Source: Beta vulgaris subsp. vulgaris (Eukaryota; Streptophyta; Magnoliopsida; Caryophyllales; Amaranthaceae). Taken from it: a stretch of 64,000 nucleotides of DNA. The position numbers and the translations under genes were made by a program. The first letter of the stretch is position 1. Each line of letters begins with the position of its first letter. The notes beneath the pieces were generated by a model, which saw nothing but the letters and a program-made list of their open reading frames with translations, did no database searches and was not told the DNA's origin. The stretch is from the NCBI RefSeq assembly GCF_026745355.1, contig NC_079203.1:7135627-7199626 (forward strand), read 5' to 3'. Below are positions 34,926 through 47,279 of this stretch, piece by piece.

Positions 34926-37370
34926 AAAAGATGAGAGAGAAAGTCTTAGAAAAAGAAACTCTAGAAACTAAAGAAACCCTGCCATCCAATATTATTCCCC
35001 TAACCCTAGAATTTCCCCCAAATTAAATCCCCTTCTATTTAATGTGATTACAACTCGTCTGATCCTATATCTGGTTCGCAATCTCTCTACAAGATTACTT
35101 TTTCTTCTCCTTCTGTATTTTAGCTCATTATTAAGCTTTAATTATGAGGTAGGCGAAGTTTCCCTAATTCAATTAAAAGGTTATGGTTATGAGATAGTGA
35201 AATCATTACAAAGTTACTCTTTTACGCCAAGTTTATACTAATTCTTCCGCTTCTCAGCCGGATTTTGTATTTCAAATTTCCCAACGTAATTTCATTTGGG
35301 TTAAAGATTTCATGTTTCCTCCAAAAAATACAAGCCAGCTGGTTTTATTAGGGTTTCTCTGGTGAGTGCATTAAATGTGAGTAAGAGTTATCTATGTGAT
35401 AGAGAAGTCTTGTGTCAAAGTAGAGTATTTTTAGTAGATGTTGCTGAGCCCTCGCCGGATATTCGAGATAAGGTGTTGTCAAAGCATGCTTGTTTGGGTG
35501 GGTTTTTCTGATCTTTCCTGGTGGAGCATTTAATGTGATGGAATTGGTATCCCTCTCTGTAATTCTCGGTTCCAAGGCAAACATCCCTGTAAAATGGATG
35601 TTTAGGTGATATTCTTTCATTCTCAACTTCATTCCTCTCTTTCTTTATGTTCTTGTTTTTTAGTTCTTAAATTCTCTGCTATTTCGTTTTTACTTAAGAT
35701 GGTTAGTCTTGTGAATTACAAAGATGTTATTCTTTCAAACCCTAACCCTAATGCTGATAAGGGTACTTCTGTTCCTCGATTAGTAACCCCTATTGTCATG
35801 TCTGAGTCTCAAAATGATTCCCCTGGCCTATCCCCCAACTTATCCTAAAGCTATTGTGCTTGATAGTCTTTCCCAAGTCCAAAAATATACTTCCTCCGTT
35901 CCATAATAAGTGAAACACTTACTATTTTAGAACGTTTCAAAATAAGAAAAAAAACCTTAGATGGAAAAAAAAGTGACAAAATGACAAGAGTACCCATCAC
36001 AAACTTATGTGGTTTTCTTTTCTCTCCCCTCCTTTTGATAATGCAAAGGGCATGTATGACTTTTTGCCTTTTGAAAGTGATGTTTATTAAATCTTGTGCT
36101 CAATTCCTATGTTTCACTTATTATGAAACGGAGGAAGTATTATTGGACTCTCTAAGTTCTAATTGCTTGGTACGATGTTGTCTGCTCCGTTGGACTTGCA
36201 TACTATTATTGCAAGAACAAAGGCAGACTGGAAAATTATTAAAGGAGATGTGGACCTTTGGGCAGATCTTGTTGCGTTTTGTCAATCCCCAAGATCTTGC
36301 TCTTTCGTGGAGTGAGATACCCTGACACATTCAAGGGGACCTCTTTGTTTTATCTCCTTAGAAGCCTTTTTCAATCCCTATATGGAGAAGATCAAGTGCG
36401 TTGATTTGTGGGTAAGGATTCCTAGACTCCTAACTGAATTACTGGATTTTGACTCAAATGCTAATTTATTGGCTTCAAATGATATTGGTGTACTTATTAA
36501 ACTTGATGAAAGGTCTCTTCTTCATAATAAAATCCGTTTTCCTAGGGCTTGTGTTAGGGTTGATATTCCAGGTTCCTTGTTAGAATTCGCTCAAGTAAGT
36601 AGGGTTGGTGATTTAATTCATGGATATGTTATTTGGTACAAGGATTTCTCCTCTAGGTGCTTTTTCTGTGGTGAGCCTAATCATGTTATTGAAGCTTGTC
36701 CTTTGTTGAACTCTCCCAAAAAGGAGCTTACTATTCAATTGTTAAAGAATCCTAAATAAAAATCTCTATATGATGCTTTTACTAAGGCTAGCTGTTGGGC
36801 AAGCTAGCCATGTACCCACAGCTGAGACAACAAATGTGGTACATGTGAATAACAAGACTCCTTTTTCTAAGCCCTCTTCGAAGAATGTTCCTGCTAAGTC
36901 TGTTGTTGCTGATATTCTTCCTACCCCTACTGGTAAGGGGGGTAGTCATGAAAGATGTTGCTAAATATGCCCATCAAGGTAAGAAAGTTCCTCTTGCTGT
37001 TCATGGCAAAGGGAAAGAAAAAATGGTTGTTTCTCAAACTTTTTGTTCTAATGACTCCTTTAATGATGAGGCTGAGCTCATTCTGCATCTAGTCTCTCCT
37101 CCCTATGGCCTTGGTCTGGAGAAGATTGTAGATGACACTGCGTGTACTTCTCCCATCCTCTCTCCTAATCCTATTTACGTCTTCTATGCTTCAGACTTGA
37201 TTGTTAAGAACTAGTATCTTGCTCTGGTTTCTCCTTAAAACAATCATGCTGAGGGGATCTTCTCTAATGCTGCTGATGCTGAAAGCTTTTGCTTTGAAGA
37301 CCAGGATGATAACACTCTTGATGAGTATAATTCTCTAGCTGATAATTATTTTCATTCCCTGCATTCTGAC
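34926..37370 (+). pseudogene. LINE (L1-type) relic: 5' UTR and ORF1
   Basis: The frame beginning at 35700 (MVSLVNYKDVIL) is interrupted by a Stowaway MITE at 35890-36137 and resumes in other frames. At 36382-36759 it gives a plant LINE ORF1 central region (VDLWVRIPRLLTEL, ARVGD-like VSRVGDLIHGYVIWYKDF) followed by a CCHC knuckle (CFFCGEPNHVIEAC, about 36658-36699). ORF1 proteins bind the element RNA. Further fragments reach about 37210. No reverse transcriptase follows on this strand. Confidence 0.75.
35890..36137. mobile_element. Stowaway (Tc1/mariner) MITE inside the LINE ORF1 relic, 248 bp
   Basis: Inverted ends CTTCCTCCGTTCCATAAT and CTTCCTCCGTTTCATAAT (opposite strand), flanked by TA on both sides. 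Confidence 0.92.
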
Positions 37371-37379
37371 AACTCTATC

Positions 37380-37837
37380 ATTAAGCAAATTGGAAGGATG
37401 TGTGTTGATGTATCCAATCCAGTGGAGCTCTTTTTCCAAATCGAGTCATCCCACTTGCTCTTGGACTGACCTCCAAACCAAGTAAACCACCCGTTTGATG
37501 AGGGGATCTCGTTCCCCAGCATTGCCTGCAAAAAAGATTGAAATTCATGGGAGCCATTAGTTATAATAAGATTTCTTCCTTTCTCAGATGATGAGAGTGT
37601 CACTGAAATCTCCTAGAACGAGGCATGGAATTTTTGAGGATTCCCGAAAAGAAGTGATTTCATTCCAGACCACTGCTCGAAGTTCGACAGAACATGGGTT
37701 GTATATGTTTATGAGGGCACAATTAAGATTGAGAGATGAGATGGATCCAATTAGAGCGATCCATTGTCGGTTTTTTTTGGTATGGCTCCATTAAGAAAAA
37801 TATTGAGGCCCACATAAGGAGGATACCATGAAACCGT
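37380..37837 (-). pseudogene. LINE endonuclease (EEP) fragment
   Basis: On the minus strand two frames read NCALINIYNPCS, IPCLVLGDFSDTL, then FQSFLQAMLGNEIPSSNGWFTWF, the order and motifs of a plant LINE apurinic-type endonuclease (GDFN-like motif, then DLPxxGxxFTW-like motif). Orientation is opposite to the ORF1 relic at 35700 and the same as the RRM-type ORF1 relic at 47280-48430, so it may be the other half of that LINE. Confidence 0.75.
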
Positions 37838-39255
37838 AGAAAAGAATTAGGGACTTATCCAATGTAAATTTTCCCGTCATGACTCCATAGATGGTCAAAA
37901 TGAACAAAAGATTGAGTTTGGGAGTGAGGGTACAAAAACAGTCAGGAACTATGTTACCCATTGATGGCATCTATTAAATATCGATTCATGTCAGTTTTTA
38001 TGCAAAAGAATAACCAAATAATGTTTTAAGCACCCTAAAAATAATTAGTCTAGGGTGGTTTAGGAAACACATAAAAAAACCAATTTTTAGTGATATGTTA
38101 TTATGCAATCGATTTACAAGGAACCTAGCAGGTTCTCCAAATTAATCTGATTAATGTTAGAAAAAAATTTAAGTCTTGATTAACAATAATAACATGTGGG
38201 TGATGAAAGCAATAAAGCGAGACAATCATATAATACGCATAATGCATTCATGCAATCATATAATAACGTATAAAAATAAATAAAAAGAAGAAAAAAGATT
38301 TAGAATATACAGCGGAACGATTCTATATTAAAGATCTACATCATGAAAGAAACAATTAATAACCTCAATATAAAAGTAATTAATTTACGTAAGGACCCTC
38401 AAGATTATATGTGGCTTGGGTCTGTGAGATTGACAACCTCCTGGACGAGCAATCGTGAAGTCTAAATATCGGAATGTATATGTATGTAGATTGAATGTAT
38501 TTGTGTTTGAAACTATGAGTTTTATGGGGAGGTTTTGTAATTCGTAGGTAGGTTCGTAAAGTATTCATCGAGTTCGAAGTGTGTTAATGTGAAAAAATTT
38601 GTCCAATATGTACGAAAAATGATCCTATTTATAGGAAACGACATTGTGCCTTACGTGCCAGCTGCGTTTGGCGCAGGCTGACGTGTCAAGAACATGACGC
38701 GGCATGCCTAGCACAAATCGTACACTTGGCACGCATTTTGGAAAAAGATTAGAAAGAAACTCCACGTCTCACGCAGAGAACCGCGCTTGACGCAGAACTC
38801 TAAATGAGTCAAAAATCTACATGTCAGGTGCAGAATAGTGCACTTGACACAGGTGGACAAAGCTGCGCCTGACGCGCATAGGCGCACTAGCCTAGCTCGC
38901 GACGTGCCTTTGTCAACTTTATTTAAAGCGCGTTTTAAAAGATTTCTTTTATCCTTTAGTTACGGATATCTAATTTTACGTGATAAAATATGATTTTAAC
39001 TTACAAAAAATTATCTTTTGAAAATATTTATTTACTAAAATAAAGCAATTAATTATCATTTAAAAATTAATTGGGCTCAAAAGTACAATTAATTATCATA
39101 AATAATTAATATGGCCTTAAAAAATGACTTTAACACTTTTCGAAATAGTTTTGAATGACTTTTCATACTTTTCTGCCCTTAGATCGGACCAATTAAGACC
39201 ACAATATGTTTCATCATCGGATCTCTAAATGGGAAGGCATGAGTATGTGTCTATT
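37838..39255 (-). repeat. Left LTR copy of the non-autonomous Tat-type element (truncated)
   Basis: Collinear with 44570-47279 after removing the CACTA insertion there. About 150 bp of the LTR start is missing, and the break joins the LINE endonuclease fragment. It ends in ATGTGTCTATT, equivalent to GTGTCTACA of the right copy. Confidence 0.8.
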
Positions 39256-39878
39256 AGTACTTTCCCGAAAACACATCCGATGTAGTAAAAGTTATCACAA
39301 CACCAACCCAATAATGCTACTCCATAGACATTGATCCAAGTTTGTTTCCATATGGATGATATGTTTTTTATTGACATTACGGATGTCCGTAAAGCATTGG
39401 TCTAACCATCCACTTTTCATCAAGGCTTCTTTTTCTTCAATGGAGTAGAAGGAAATGAGATGAAGGATTCCGCACAGAGGTTTGATAGTTAGACAATGTA
39501 TACCACTCACCAGTATTTGATCATGAATTTGGGAGGAGGATAAATTTGATATTGCTGTAGCAACACCACTTCTATGGAAGAGTTCCGAGTATTGTTCACT
39601 CCTTTTTCCTTTGATTTTGATAAGTGTTTCATCTTCAAGTTCGCCCGTTGCTAAATTGTCTGGGACTTTTTCTATGTCTTCACCGAAAATTCGTGATGAA
39701 ACTGTCCTTGTTGTTGACAGTTCATACTTGAAACATCCAGGAAAAAGGTTGGGATTAGGCTTAGGAATAGGAGGCTTGAGAATAGGAAGATTTTGGGGGA
39801 TTCGGTTTTGTGGAGTAGGAGGGTTTTGGGGGACGTTGGTTTTTAGATTGACGATAGGAGACTTCGAATGGAATGGGT
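39256..39878 (-). pseudogene. Duplicated LINE ORF1 segment (copy X1)
   Basis: This is near-identical to 47280-47876. The minus strand reads IKPLCGILHLISFYSIEEKE and METNLDQCLWSSIIGL, part of a LINE ORF1 downstream of its RRM. It sits between the LTR end and a second copy of that LTR end. Confidence 0.75.
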
Positions 39879-39949
39879 CGGACCAATTAAGACCACAATA
39901 TGTTTCATCATTAGATCCTTAAGTGGGGAGAGACGATTATGTGTCTATA
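39879..39949 (-). repeat. Second copy of the Tat-type LTR terminus, followed by a polypurine tract
   Basis: It repeats the last 75 bp or so of the LTR (GGACCAATTAAGACCACAAT...GTGTCTATA). On the minus strand GTCAAAGTGGGGGATC (39950-39965) directly precedes it, as a polypurine tract should precede a 3' LTR. Confidence 0.7.
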
Positions 39950-41832
39950 GGATCCCCCACTTTGACTGAGGTTTAGGAAATCGAAAGTCAAAGTATACGT
40001 GTCAGGACAGAGAACGATTCTAAACGCTTTGTAGTTTAGAACTGATGTATATACGCCAGTGTCTGCAAAACAAAGTTAGTATGCAGGACAATAACTACAA
40101 GCAATCTGATTACTTGCAGCAGAAGATGTTAGCAGATAGGTGCAAACAACTCAGATAAGCACATAATGATGCAACAATGCAAACTTAGACCCTCTAAGGA
40201 TGCATGACATGTCATGCAAGGTCAGGATTATACAAGACTATAATGTATGCAATGCAAGGTCAGGGTTTCACAAGGCTAGAAGATGTGAATAATGATGAAA
40301 ACAGATAGAATGTTTTTAGTAAATAATAGGGGTCTGTTAACGAGGTCCGCAGATCATAACTTTTTGGGAGTTTGATTTGAATCGGAGGAACCACCACACA
40401 TAGGAAGCCCCCACTTTGGGTGAGCTGTCTTGAATTTGGCATGTACTTGATCTGATATTGTAATGTAGTTAATCTGTCTTGAACGTTGAAAATTGTCACT
40501 GGGGAAACTTCTTTGGAAAGTGGATAACGCAAAGTCAAATATCGCCAGAAACCATGGAATTGTTGAATAGTCCTTGAGGGACAAGGAGAGCTTGAAATAA
40601 AAACTAAAAAGGTTCAAATTTTGACTCAATGAATGTAGGTGGGAAAAGGCTTTAATGAGGCTAGGTTCAGACTCGAGTCTATGTCGAGATATAGAAAGAA
40701 TATGCTCTTGAATTCTAGAAAGTTAAATCATTAGACCATGACTAATTTGTTTTTCATTTTAGCGGTCGAACCTCGAGATGAGGATTCCTACGTATCTTTG
40801 CGGAATCAAACTATTCGTAGTTCTTGATCTGATTTATTATTTTTATTTTATTCCCTAACTTTTGCCTAGGTCGCCCTTTCGAGTTTTCAGCCTAGCGGGC
40901 TTGGACATACCTTGAAAAAGGAGTTAAGGTTGATGAAAGGTTTAAGGCTTGAGGTTTAGATGAAGGTTTAATTGGTTGGGCTAATGGAGGATCATGGATT
41001 TGTATTATATGGTTAAGATTTGATGGGGTTGAAGGATTTGAATGAGGGGGTAGAACTTGTGTGCAAGCCCCTAGCTTGACTATTTATTTATTTTTGCCTT
41101 TGACTATTTCTTTTTGTCATATTTTCTTTTTGCTTTGTGCATTTTTTAGCTTTTGCTTTTTGTTTTATTCTTTCGCATTTTGAATTTTTCACTTTTTTTT
41201 GTTTTTGCCTGGTATTGATTTATTTTGATGTAGTAAGGCTTTCACACAAGTTATTGGTTTAGGGACGGTTATTTGTGGAGCTTTGATTTGAAAGGTTATT
41301 TGGCTAACAGAGATGATGGTTTATGGATGATGGAGGGAAGAGTGGGAATAACTCTTAATTAAAGTATGTCCATTTTTATCATTTTTCTCTTTTTTTTAGA
41401 TCTTTTTATTATTATTGTTAGTCAAGTTTTTTAGGTAATTTAAGTTTCATCATTGAATTAGAAGCATAAATAAATTGACGGAAGGCTAATGAAAATGAAA
41501 AGTAAAATGAAATAAATATAGAAAGGCTATATTCGATGAAGTTCTAAAGTGACATAGACTCGATGGAATATAGAGAATGGCTTAGAGTATGGACTCCTTG
41601 ACTCATCCTAGGAAACCAGTAATATAAGACTAAGCCTTCAAATTGTTGACACACTGTGCAAAAGGGTTACTGGTGATATTGATTCTCGTTGTAGCAAGTA
41701 TTAGTAGTATATTGCCATTGATCATGTTTCACAGCGCAATGATGGTATTTGATACTAGATGTCAGACGTTCATTGTTCTGTTGGAATTCGTTGTAGAAGT
41801 ATAGGTTGCACCTTTTGAATTATCTTTTAGTT

Positions 41833-41930
41833 TCAAGGTTTGGAATAGATCTTATGGAAGTAATCGCGCCTCTAATGTGAAGGCGGTAGACCTTATGGAA
41901 GTGATCACGCCTCTATGGTGAAAGCGGTCA
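41833..41930. repeat. Two-copy direct repeat of about 45 bp
   Basis: A unit with CTTATGGAAGTAATCGCGCC and GTGAAGGCGGT is repeated once with few changes, inside the Tat-type internal region. Confidence 0.7.
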
Positions 41931-42379
41931 AAAGTAATCTTCATGACTCTATATGAAGTCGGGGTGGTGATGTTGATTGACGAGCTTTAGAGTAGGCTAA
42001 CATTTTGTCCTCCTTGAGGCATGCTTAAGTTATAATCTCTCGATCGGTCATGAAAATAATCGAGTGGACCTTGTAAATTTTAAGAAATAAAGTTTTCGAA
42101 ATGAGAAATGGAAATGAGGGATGGAGAAATGGAAATGGAAGATGAGCAATGAAGATGAACGTGAAAATGGAAAAGGGAAATGATTAGAAATGGTATGATT
42201 ATGGTTATGGTGGCGACATGGGCCTAACTATATGCATATGCAGACGTGGACTAGACTGGACTATGCAAGCAGACTAAACTAAATGGACTTTGCTGAGTAT
42301 TAGACTTTGCACTTACAATAAGCAGACTGGACTCAAAACAGGGCAGACAAGTAAAGGTATTTAGACTTAGGGGATGAAA

Positions 42380-42975
42380 TATTATTGTCCGTAGACTTGA
42401 ACTTTATAGTCCGTGGACTTACTAGGGTTTACATATAATGCAAATTAGACCTAGGAAAATTTTATAGTCCTAATATTGAACTCTATAGTTCGAAGACTGA
42501 GTTTTATAGTCTGTAAACTTATTAGGGTTTACACATAATGCAAACTAGACCTAGGAAAATTTTATAGTCCTAAGATTGACTTTTATAGTTCAGAGACTGA
42601 CTAGAGTTTACATATAATGCAAACTAGACCTAGGAAAATTTTATAGTCCTAAGATTGACTTTTATAGTTCAGAGACTGACTAGAGTTTACATATAATGCA
42701 AACTAGACCTAGGGAAATTTATAGTCCTAAGACTATTTTTATAGTACGAAGACTGACTAGGGTTTACAAATAATGCAAACTAGACCTAGGGAAATTTTAT
42801 AGTCCTAAGACTGACTTTATAGTCCGAAAACTGACTTTTATAGTCCAAAGACTGACTAGGGTTTACATATAATGCAAACTAGACCTAGAAAAATTTTATA
42901 GTCCTAAGACTGAAATTTTATAGTCTGAAGACTGATTAGGGTTTACATATAGTGTAAACTAGACCTAGGGAATGA
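42380..42975. repeat. Tandem array, about seven units of 75-100 bp
   Basis: Units share GGGTTTACATATAATGCAAA, CTAGACCTAGG and TTTTATAGTCCTAAGA. Unit length varies because a TTTATAGTCYGAAGACTGA sub-unit is itself repeated in some copies. Confidence 0.92.
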
Positions 42976-44395
42976 ATTGGGCCTAAATAGACCTAAGATT
43001 TGGATTAGACTCAAACTTAGATTAAAATGGATTAAGAATATACTTGGACTAGACTTTACATAAAGATGCAGATGGGCCTAGATTTTGAAATGAACTAGAC
43101 TTATATGAGTCTAAAATCGACTATAATTCTAGTGAATGTATGGACTCAAATTAGACTAGCCTGGGATGAATGCAAAATGGACTCTAATGCATATGGGCCT
43201 ATAATGAATGCAGGTGGATTGAATGGAGTTTTTTTGGATTGTATGAAGGTGTTTGAACTGGGCTTAGAATTTTCGAAATTCGTTTTTTTAAAGAAACTCT
43301 TGTTTTATCTTTTGTTAGGAAAAGATGATGGATTAATTTTGAAAATGTATATTTTTTTGAATGGCATGTATGATGGTGTTTAACAAATTCTTTTCAAAAA
43401 AGAGTAGAATAGAATATGGTGTAAGATTGATTTTTAAATAAGTGTAAGTTGTTTTTTTCAAATTGATTGAATATGGTAGGGTAGGATTGATAGGGGAGAT
43501 TAATTGAACAACAGGGAGAAAGTGGAAAGAGGTAGACATGCATGACAACTCTAACTCTACAATGACCACTTTAGATGCACTTTTTATGACCAACTCGACC
43601 TTGCATGAAAATACTGGTTTTTTTAAATTAGGTGAAACTCCTAAAATGACCATTTTTTTATGCGAATGCAGAGAGATCGAACATAGGACCGAACATAAGA
43701 TCGACCACCACCACGAATAAATCAAGGAAAAGCATGCGACGTATAGACTGTGTGCTGCGCGCGGCGCATAGACGTGCGTTAGACACGAGTGTGGTGCGCC
43801 AGGCTACTCCCCACACATTTTTCGCGGATTCAAGCGAAGTTTTGGTGATTGACGATTTTGTTTAGACGTGATTTTTAGGAACGGCGCATAATAATGACAA
43901 TTTTACAAGATAATAACAGGCAAAATTTGCAATCACAGGTGAATGTCATATAACATGGATGCAAAAGTTCCAACCTAAATTTAAGTTTTATGTTTGAAAC
44001 TATTGGTCAGGTTTTGGTTTAGTCTGAAAGGGTCCGTGACTAAGAGATTGATCCCACACTTCATACCCCTGCTTAAAGAGGTGGCCATGTGTAAAATGCA
44101 CTCCAGTTCTCAAGTCAGGAACAAGAGAACAATGTCATGGTTGGATAGGTTTGCTTATAACTAAGATCCAACGCTATCACTCATGAAGCTTTTTGGAAGG
44201 ACAAAGCGCAAACCCTTCGGGGTTGACCTCACACATAAAACATGTGCTAATGGTGCAAGGTAGATTGTCCTTATAGTAGCTTAAACAATAGTCATGCATA
44301 TGCAAAACTGTAATGTCATTCTAATGAATAAAAGAGTATGAATCATATTATTCGAGTTTCACCCACTCATTTAAAAAACTAATTTTTTAAAATCC

Positions 44396-44413
44396 TCCCT
44401 AGGGGAGTCGCCA
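44396..44413 (-). other. Primer-binding site of the Tat-type element
   Basis: The minus strand reads TGGCGACTCCCCTAGGG three bases inside the LTR. TGGCGACTCC is the start of the tRNA-Arg-type primer site used by Tat/Ogre elements. Confidence 0.7.
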
Positions 44414-44416
44414 AAT

Positions 44417-47279
44417 TGTAGACGTGTTTTTATTTCGCCTACGCGGGATGAGCGCGTATTAGATGTGACTACCCCATAGTAAAGGTTTTTGTATTGAAAA
44501 TATTTTTGAAGTCGCCAATAAGTCTTTAAATGAAGACTCATAAACCTAATTGGATATTCAAAAATCGTAGGAAAAAATTAGGGACTTATCCAATGTAGAT
44601 TTCCCTGTCATGACTCCATAGATGGTCAAAATGAACAAAAGATTGAGTTCGGGGGTAAGGGTACGAAAATCAGTCAGGAACTATGTTGTCCATTGATGGC
44701 CTCTACTAAATATCGATTCATGTTAATTTTTATGCAAAAGAATAACCAAATAATGTTTTAAGCACCCCCAAAATAATTAGTCTAGGTTGGTTTAGAAAAC
44801 TACATAAAAAGACTAATTTTTAGTGATATCTTATTATGCAATCGATTTACAAGAAACCTAGCAGGTTGTTCAAATTAATCTGATTAATGTTAAAACAGTT
44901 CTTTAAGTCTTGATTAACAATAATAACATGTGGGTAATGAAAGAAATAAAGCAGGACAATCATATAATACGCATAATGCAATCAGGCAAGCATATAATAA
45001 CATATTAAAAATAAATAAAAAGAAGGAAAAAGATTTAGAATATATAGTGGAACGATTTTATATTAACGATCCACATCATGAAAGAAACATTTAGAAACTT
45101 TAATATAAAAATAATTAATTTATGTATGGACCCTCAAGATTATACAGTGGCTTGGGTCTGTGAGATTAACAACCTTCCGAACGAGCAATTGTGAAGCCTG
45201 AAAATCTAAATGTATATGTATGTAGACTAAATGTATTTGTGTTTGAAAGTATGAGTTTTATAGGGAGGTTTTGTAATTCGTAGAGAGGTTCATAAAGTAT
45301 TCATCAAGTTCGAAGTGTGTTAATTAATGTGAAAAAAATCGTTCTATAATCTGTACGAAAATCAATCCTATTTATAGGAAACGACATTGCACCTCACACG
45401 CCAGCTGCGTCTGGCGTAGGCTATCGTGTCAAGCGCATGACGCGGCATGCCTAGTAAAAATCGTACACGTGGCACGCGTTTTGAAAAAAATTAGAAAGAA
45501 ACTCCGTGTCTCATGCAGAGAACTGCGATTGACTCAGAACTCTAAATGAGTCAAAAATCCACGTGTCAGGTGCAGAATAGTGCACCTGACACAGGTGGAT
45601 AGAGTTGCGCCTAACGCACAGACGTTCCCCAGGCGCAGGTTGGTGCGCTAAGCACACTAGCCTGCCTCCTGACGTGCCTTTGTCAGCTTTATTTAAAACA
45701 CGTTTTAAAAGATTTCTTTTATCCTTTAGTTACGGATATTTGATTACGTGATATAATATGATTTTAACTTATAAAAAAAATATCTTTTGAAAATATTTAT
45801 TTATTAAAATAAAAAATTAATTATCATTAAACAATTAATTGGGATTTTCAAAGAGTTGGGCTCAAAATACAATTAATTATCATGAATAATTAACAGGGAT
45901 TTAAACACTAGTGGAATAAAGTCCATCTGATGCGGTCAAAATCGGGCTTACCGATGCGTTTTGATCCGCATCAGATGGGCCCACAGCAGCTAACAAAAAA
46001 AATCTGATGCGGTCCAAAACCGCGTCAGCTTCTCACAATCTGATGCGGTTTTGGAAGACCGCATCAAATTTTTGTGGTCATGAAATTAAAAAAAAAACCT
46101 ACTTTGTACTGCAGGTGCAGCAACAAAGCAAGCCATCCGAGTTGGGCAACAAAGCAAATTTTGCGTAGTCCATAACACAAGCATACAATACGAAAATTAT
46201 ACTAAATCTAAAATAAAACCAAAATGTATATAAATTGTACAATACGAAAATTAAATCAACGAAAATTACAAAAATTAAATCTACGAAAAAAAAAAAAAAA
46301 CTAAATCTAACTAAAAAAAACGTACTTTACATAAACTGAAGGAAAATTACAAAAAAAATGAACAGAAACAAATGTTTACATAAACAGAAAATGAACTAAA
46401 ATTACAAAAATTACATAAACAGAAACGAAAAAACGTTGAGTGAACGAAAATTACAAAAAAAAAACTAAAGAAAAGAAAAAATAATAGAAAACTCAGATCT
46501 AAGAAACGAAAAACGAAAAAAAAAACCTTTCTAGATTTTCGTCTTCGATTCGACACTAGTTTCGTCCTCGATTCTTCTTTGTCTTCGTCTTCGACTCGTG
46601 CAAACACTTATTTCGTCCTCGTTTCATTTTCGATTCGTCTTCATGAAGGGTTTGATTCGTCTTCGTGAAGGATTTGATTTGACGATGAAGGGTTTGAGAG
46701 GGAGGAGAGAGAGGCGTCGTGGGTGGAGTGAGGAGAGAGAGGCATCGTGGGTGGAGTGAGGAGAGAGAGGCGTCGTGGAGTGAGGAGAGAGGGGAGAGAA
46801 TTAAGGTTGAGTTGAGTGAGGAGAGAAGGGAGAGGATAGTGAGTTGAGTGAGAGGTGGGCTGGGGATATGGTGAAAGTAAATGGGCCAAGTTATGAGTTG
46901 AGTTGAGTGAGGAGGAAACGTTTCCAGTTTTTTTTTAAAAAAAATAAGAAAATCTGATGCAGTCTTAAGAACCGCATCAGATTTTCAGAATAACCGCATC
47001 AAGTTTTAATCTCATGCGGTCCACTAGAGGACCGCATCGGATTTTCTTGCCAACTTTCCTTTCTATTTTATTAATTGATTTTCTGATGCGGTTTTTACAA
47101 AACTGCATCAGATACTAAGTGACAGATAGGGTTTTTCCACTAGTGTAGGACTTTAACACTTTTTGAAATGGTTTTGAATGGCTTTTTCAGATTGTTCTGC
47201 CCTTGGGTCGAACCAATTAAGACCACTGTATGTTTCATCATCGGATCCTTGAATGGGGAGACACGATTATGTGTCTACA
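44417..47279 (-). repeat. Right LTR of the Tat-type element, interrupted by a CACTA element
   Basis: It runs from TGTAGACGTG to GTGTCTACA, with matching 7-bp inverted ends (TGTAGAC/GTCTACA). Without the CACTA insertion it is about 1.62 kb. It matches the truncated left copy. Confidence 0.82.
45906..47145. mobile_element. Non-autonomous CACTA (EnSpm) element 1, 1240 bp
   Basis: The ends are CACTAGTGGAA and, on the opposite strand, CACTAGTGGAAAAACCC. Many subterminal copies of CTGATGCGGT in both orientations occur on each side, the usual transposase-binding arrangement. The left LTR copy lacks this insertion, an empty-site control. A 3-bp target duplication is not evident. No transposase. Confidence 0.88.

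Larger units (their letters stand above)
39950..44395 (-). mobile_element. Internal region of a non-autonomous Tat-lineage LTR retrotransposon
   Basis: About 4.4 kb between a polypurine tract and a PBS, without gag or pol motifs in any frame. GAGGATTCCTACGTATC near 40784 resembles a conserved untranslated segment of Tat/Ogre-type elements. The right part is a tandem array (see 42380-42975). It must depend on an autonomous partner for mobility. Confidence 0.65.

Noticed and set aside
36121..36330. Minus-strand 69-codon ORF over the LINE relic
   Set aside because: A shadow of the plus-strand ORF1 frame and the Stowaway end.
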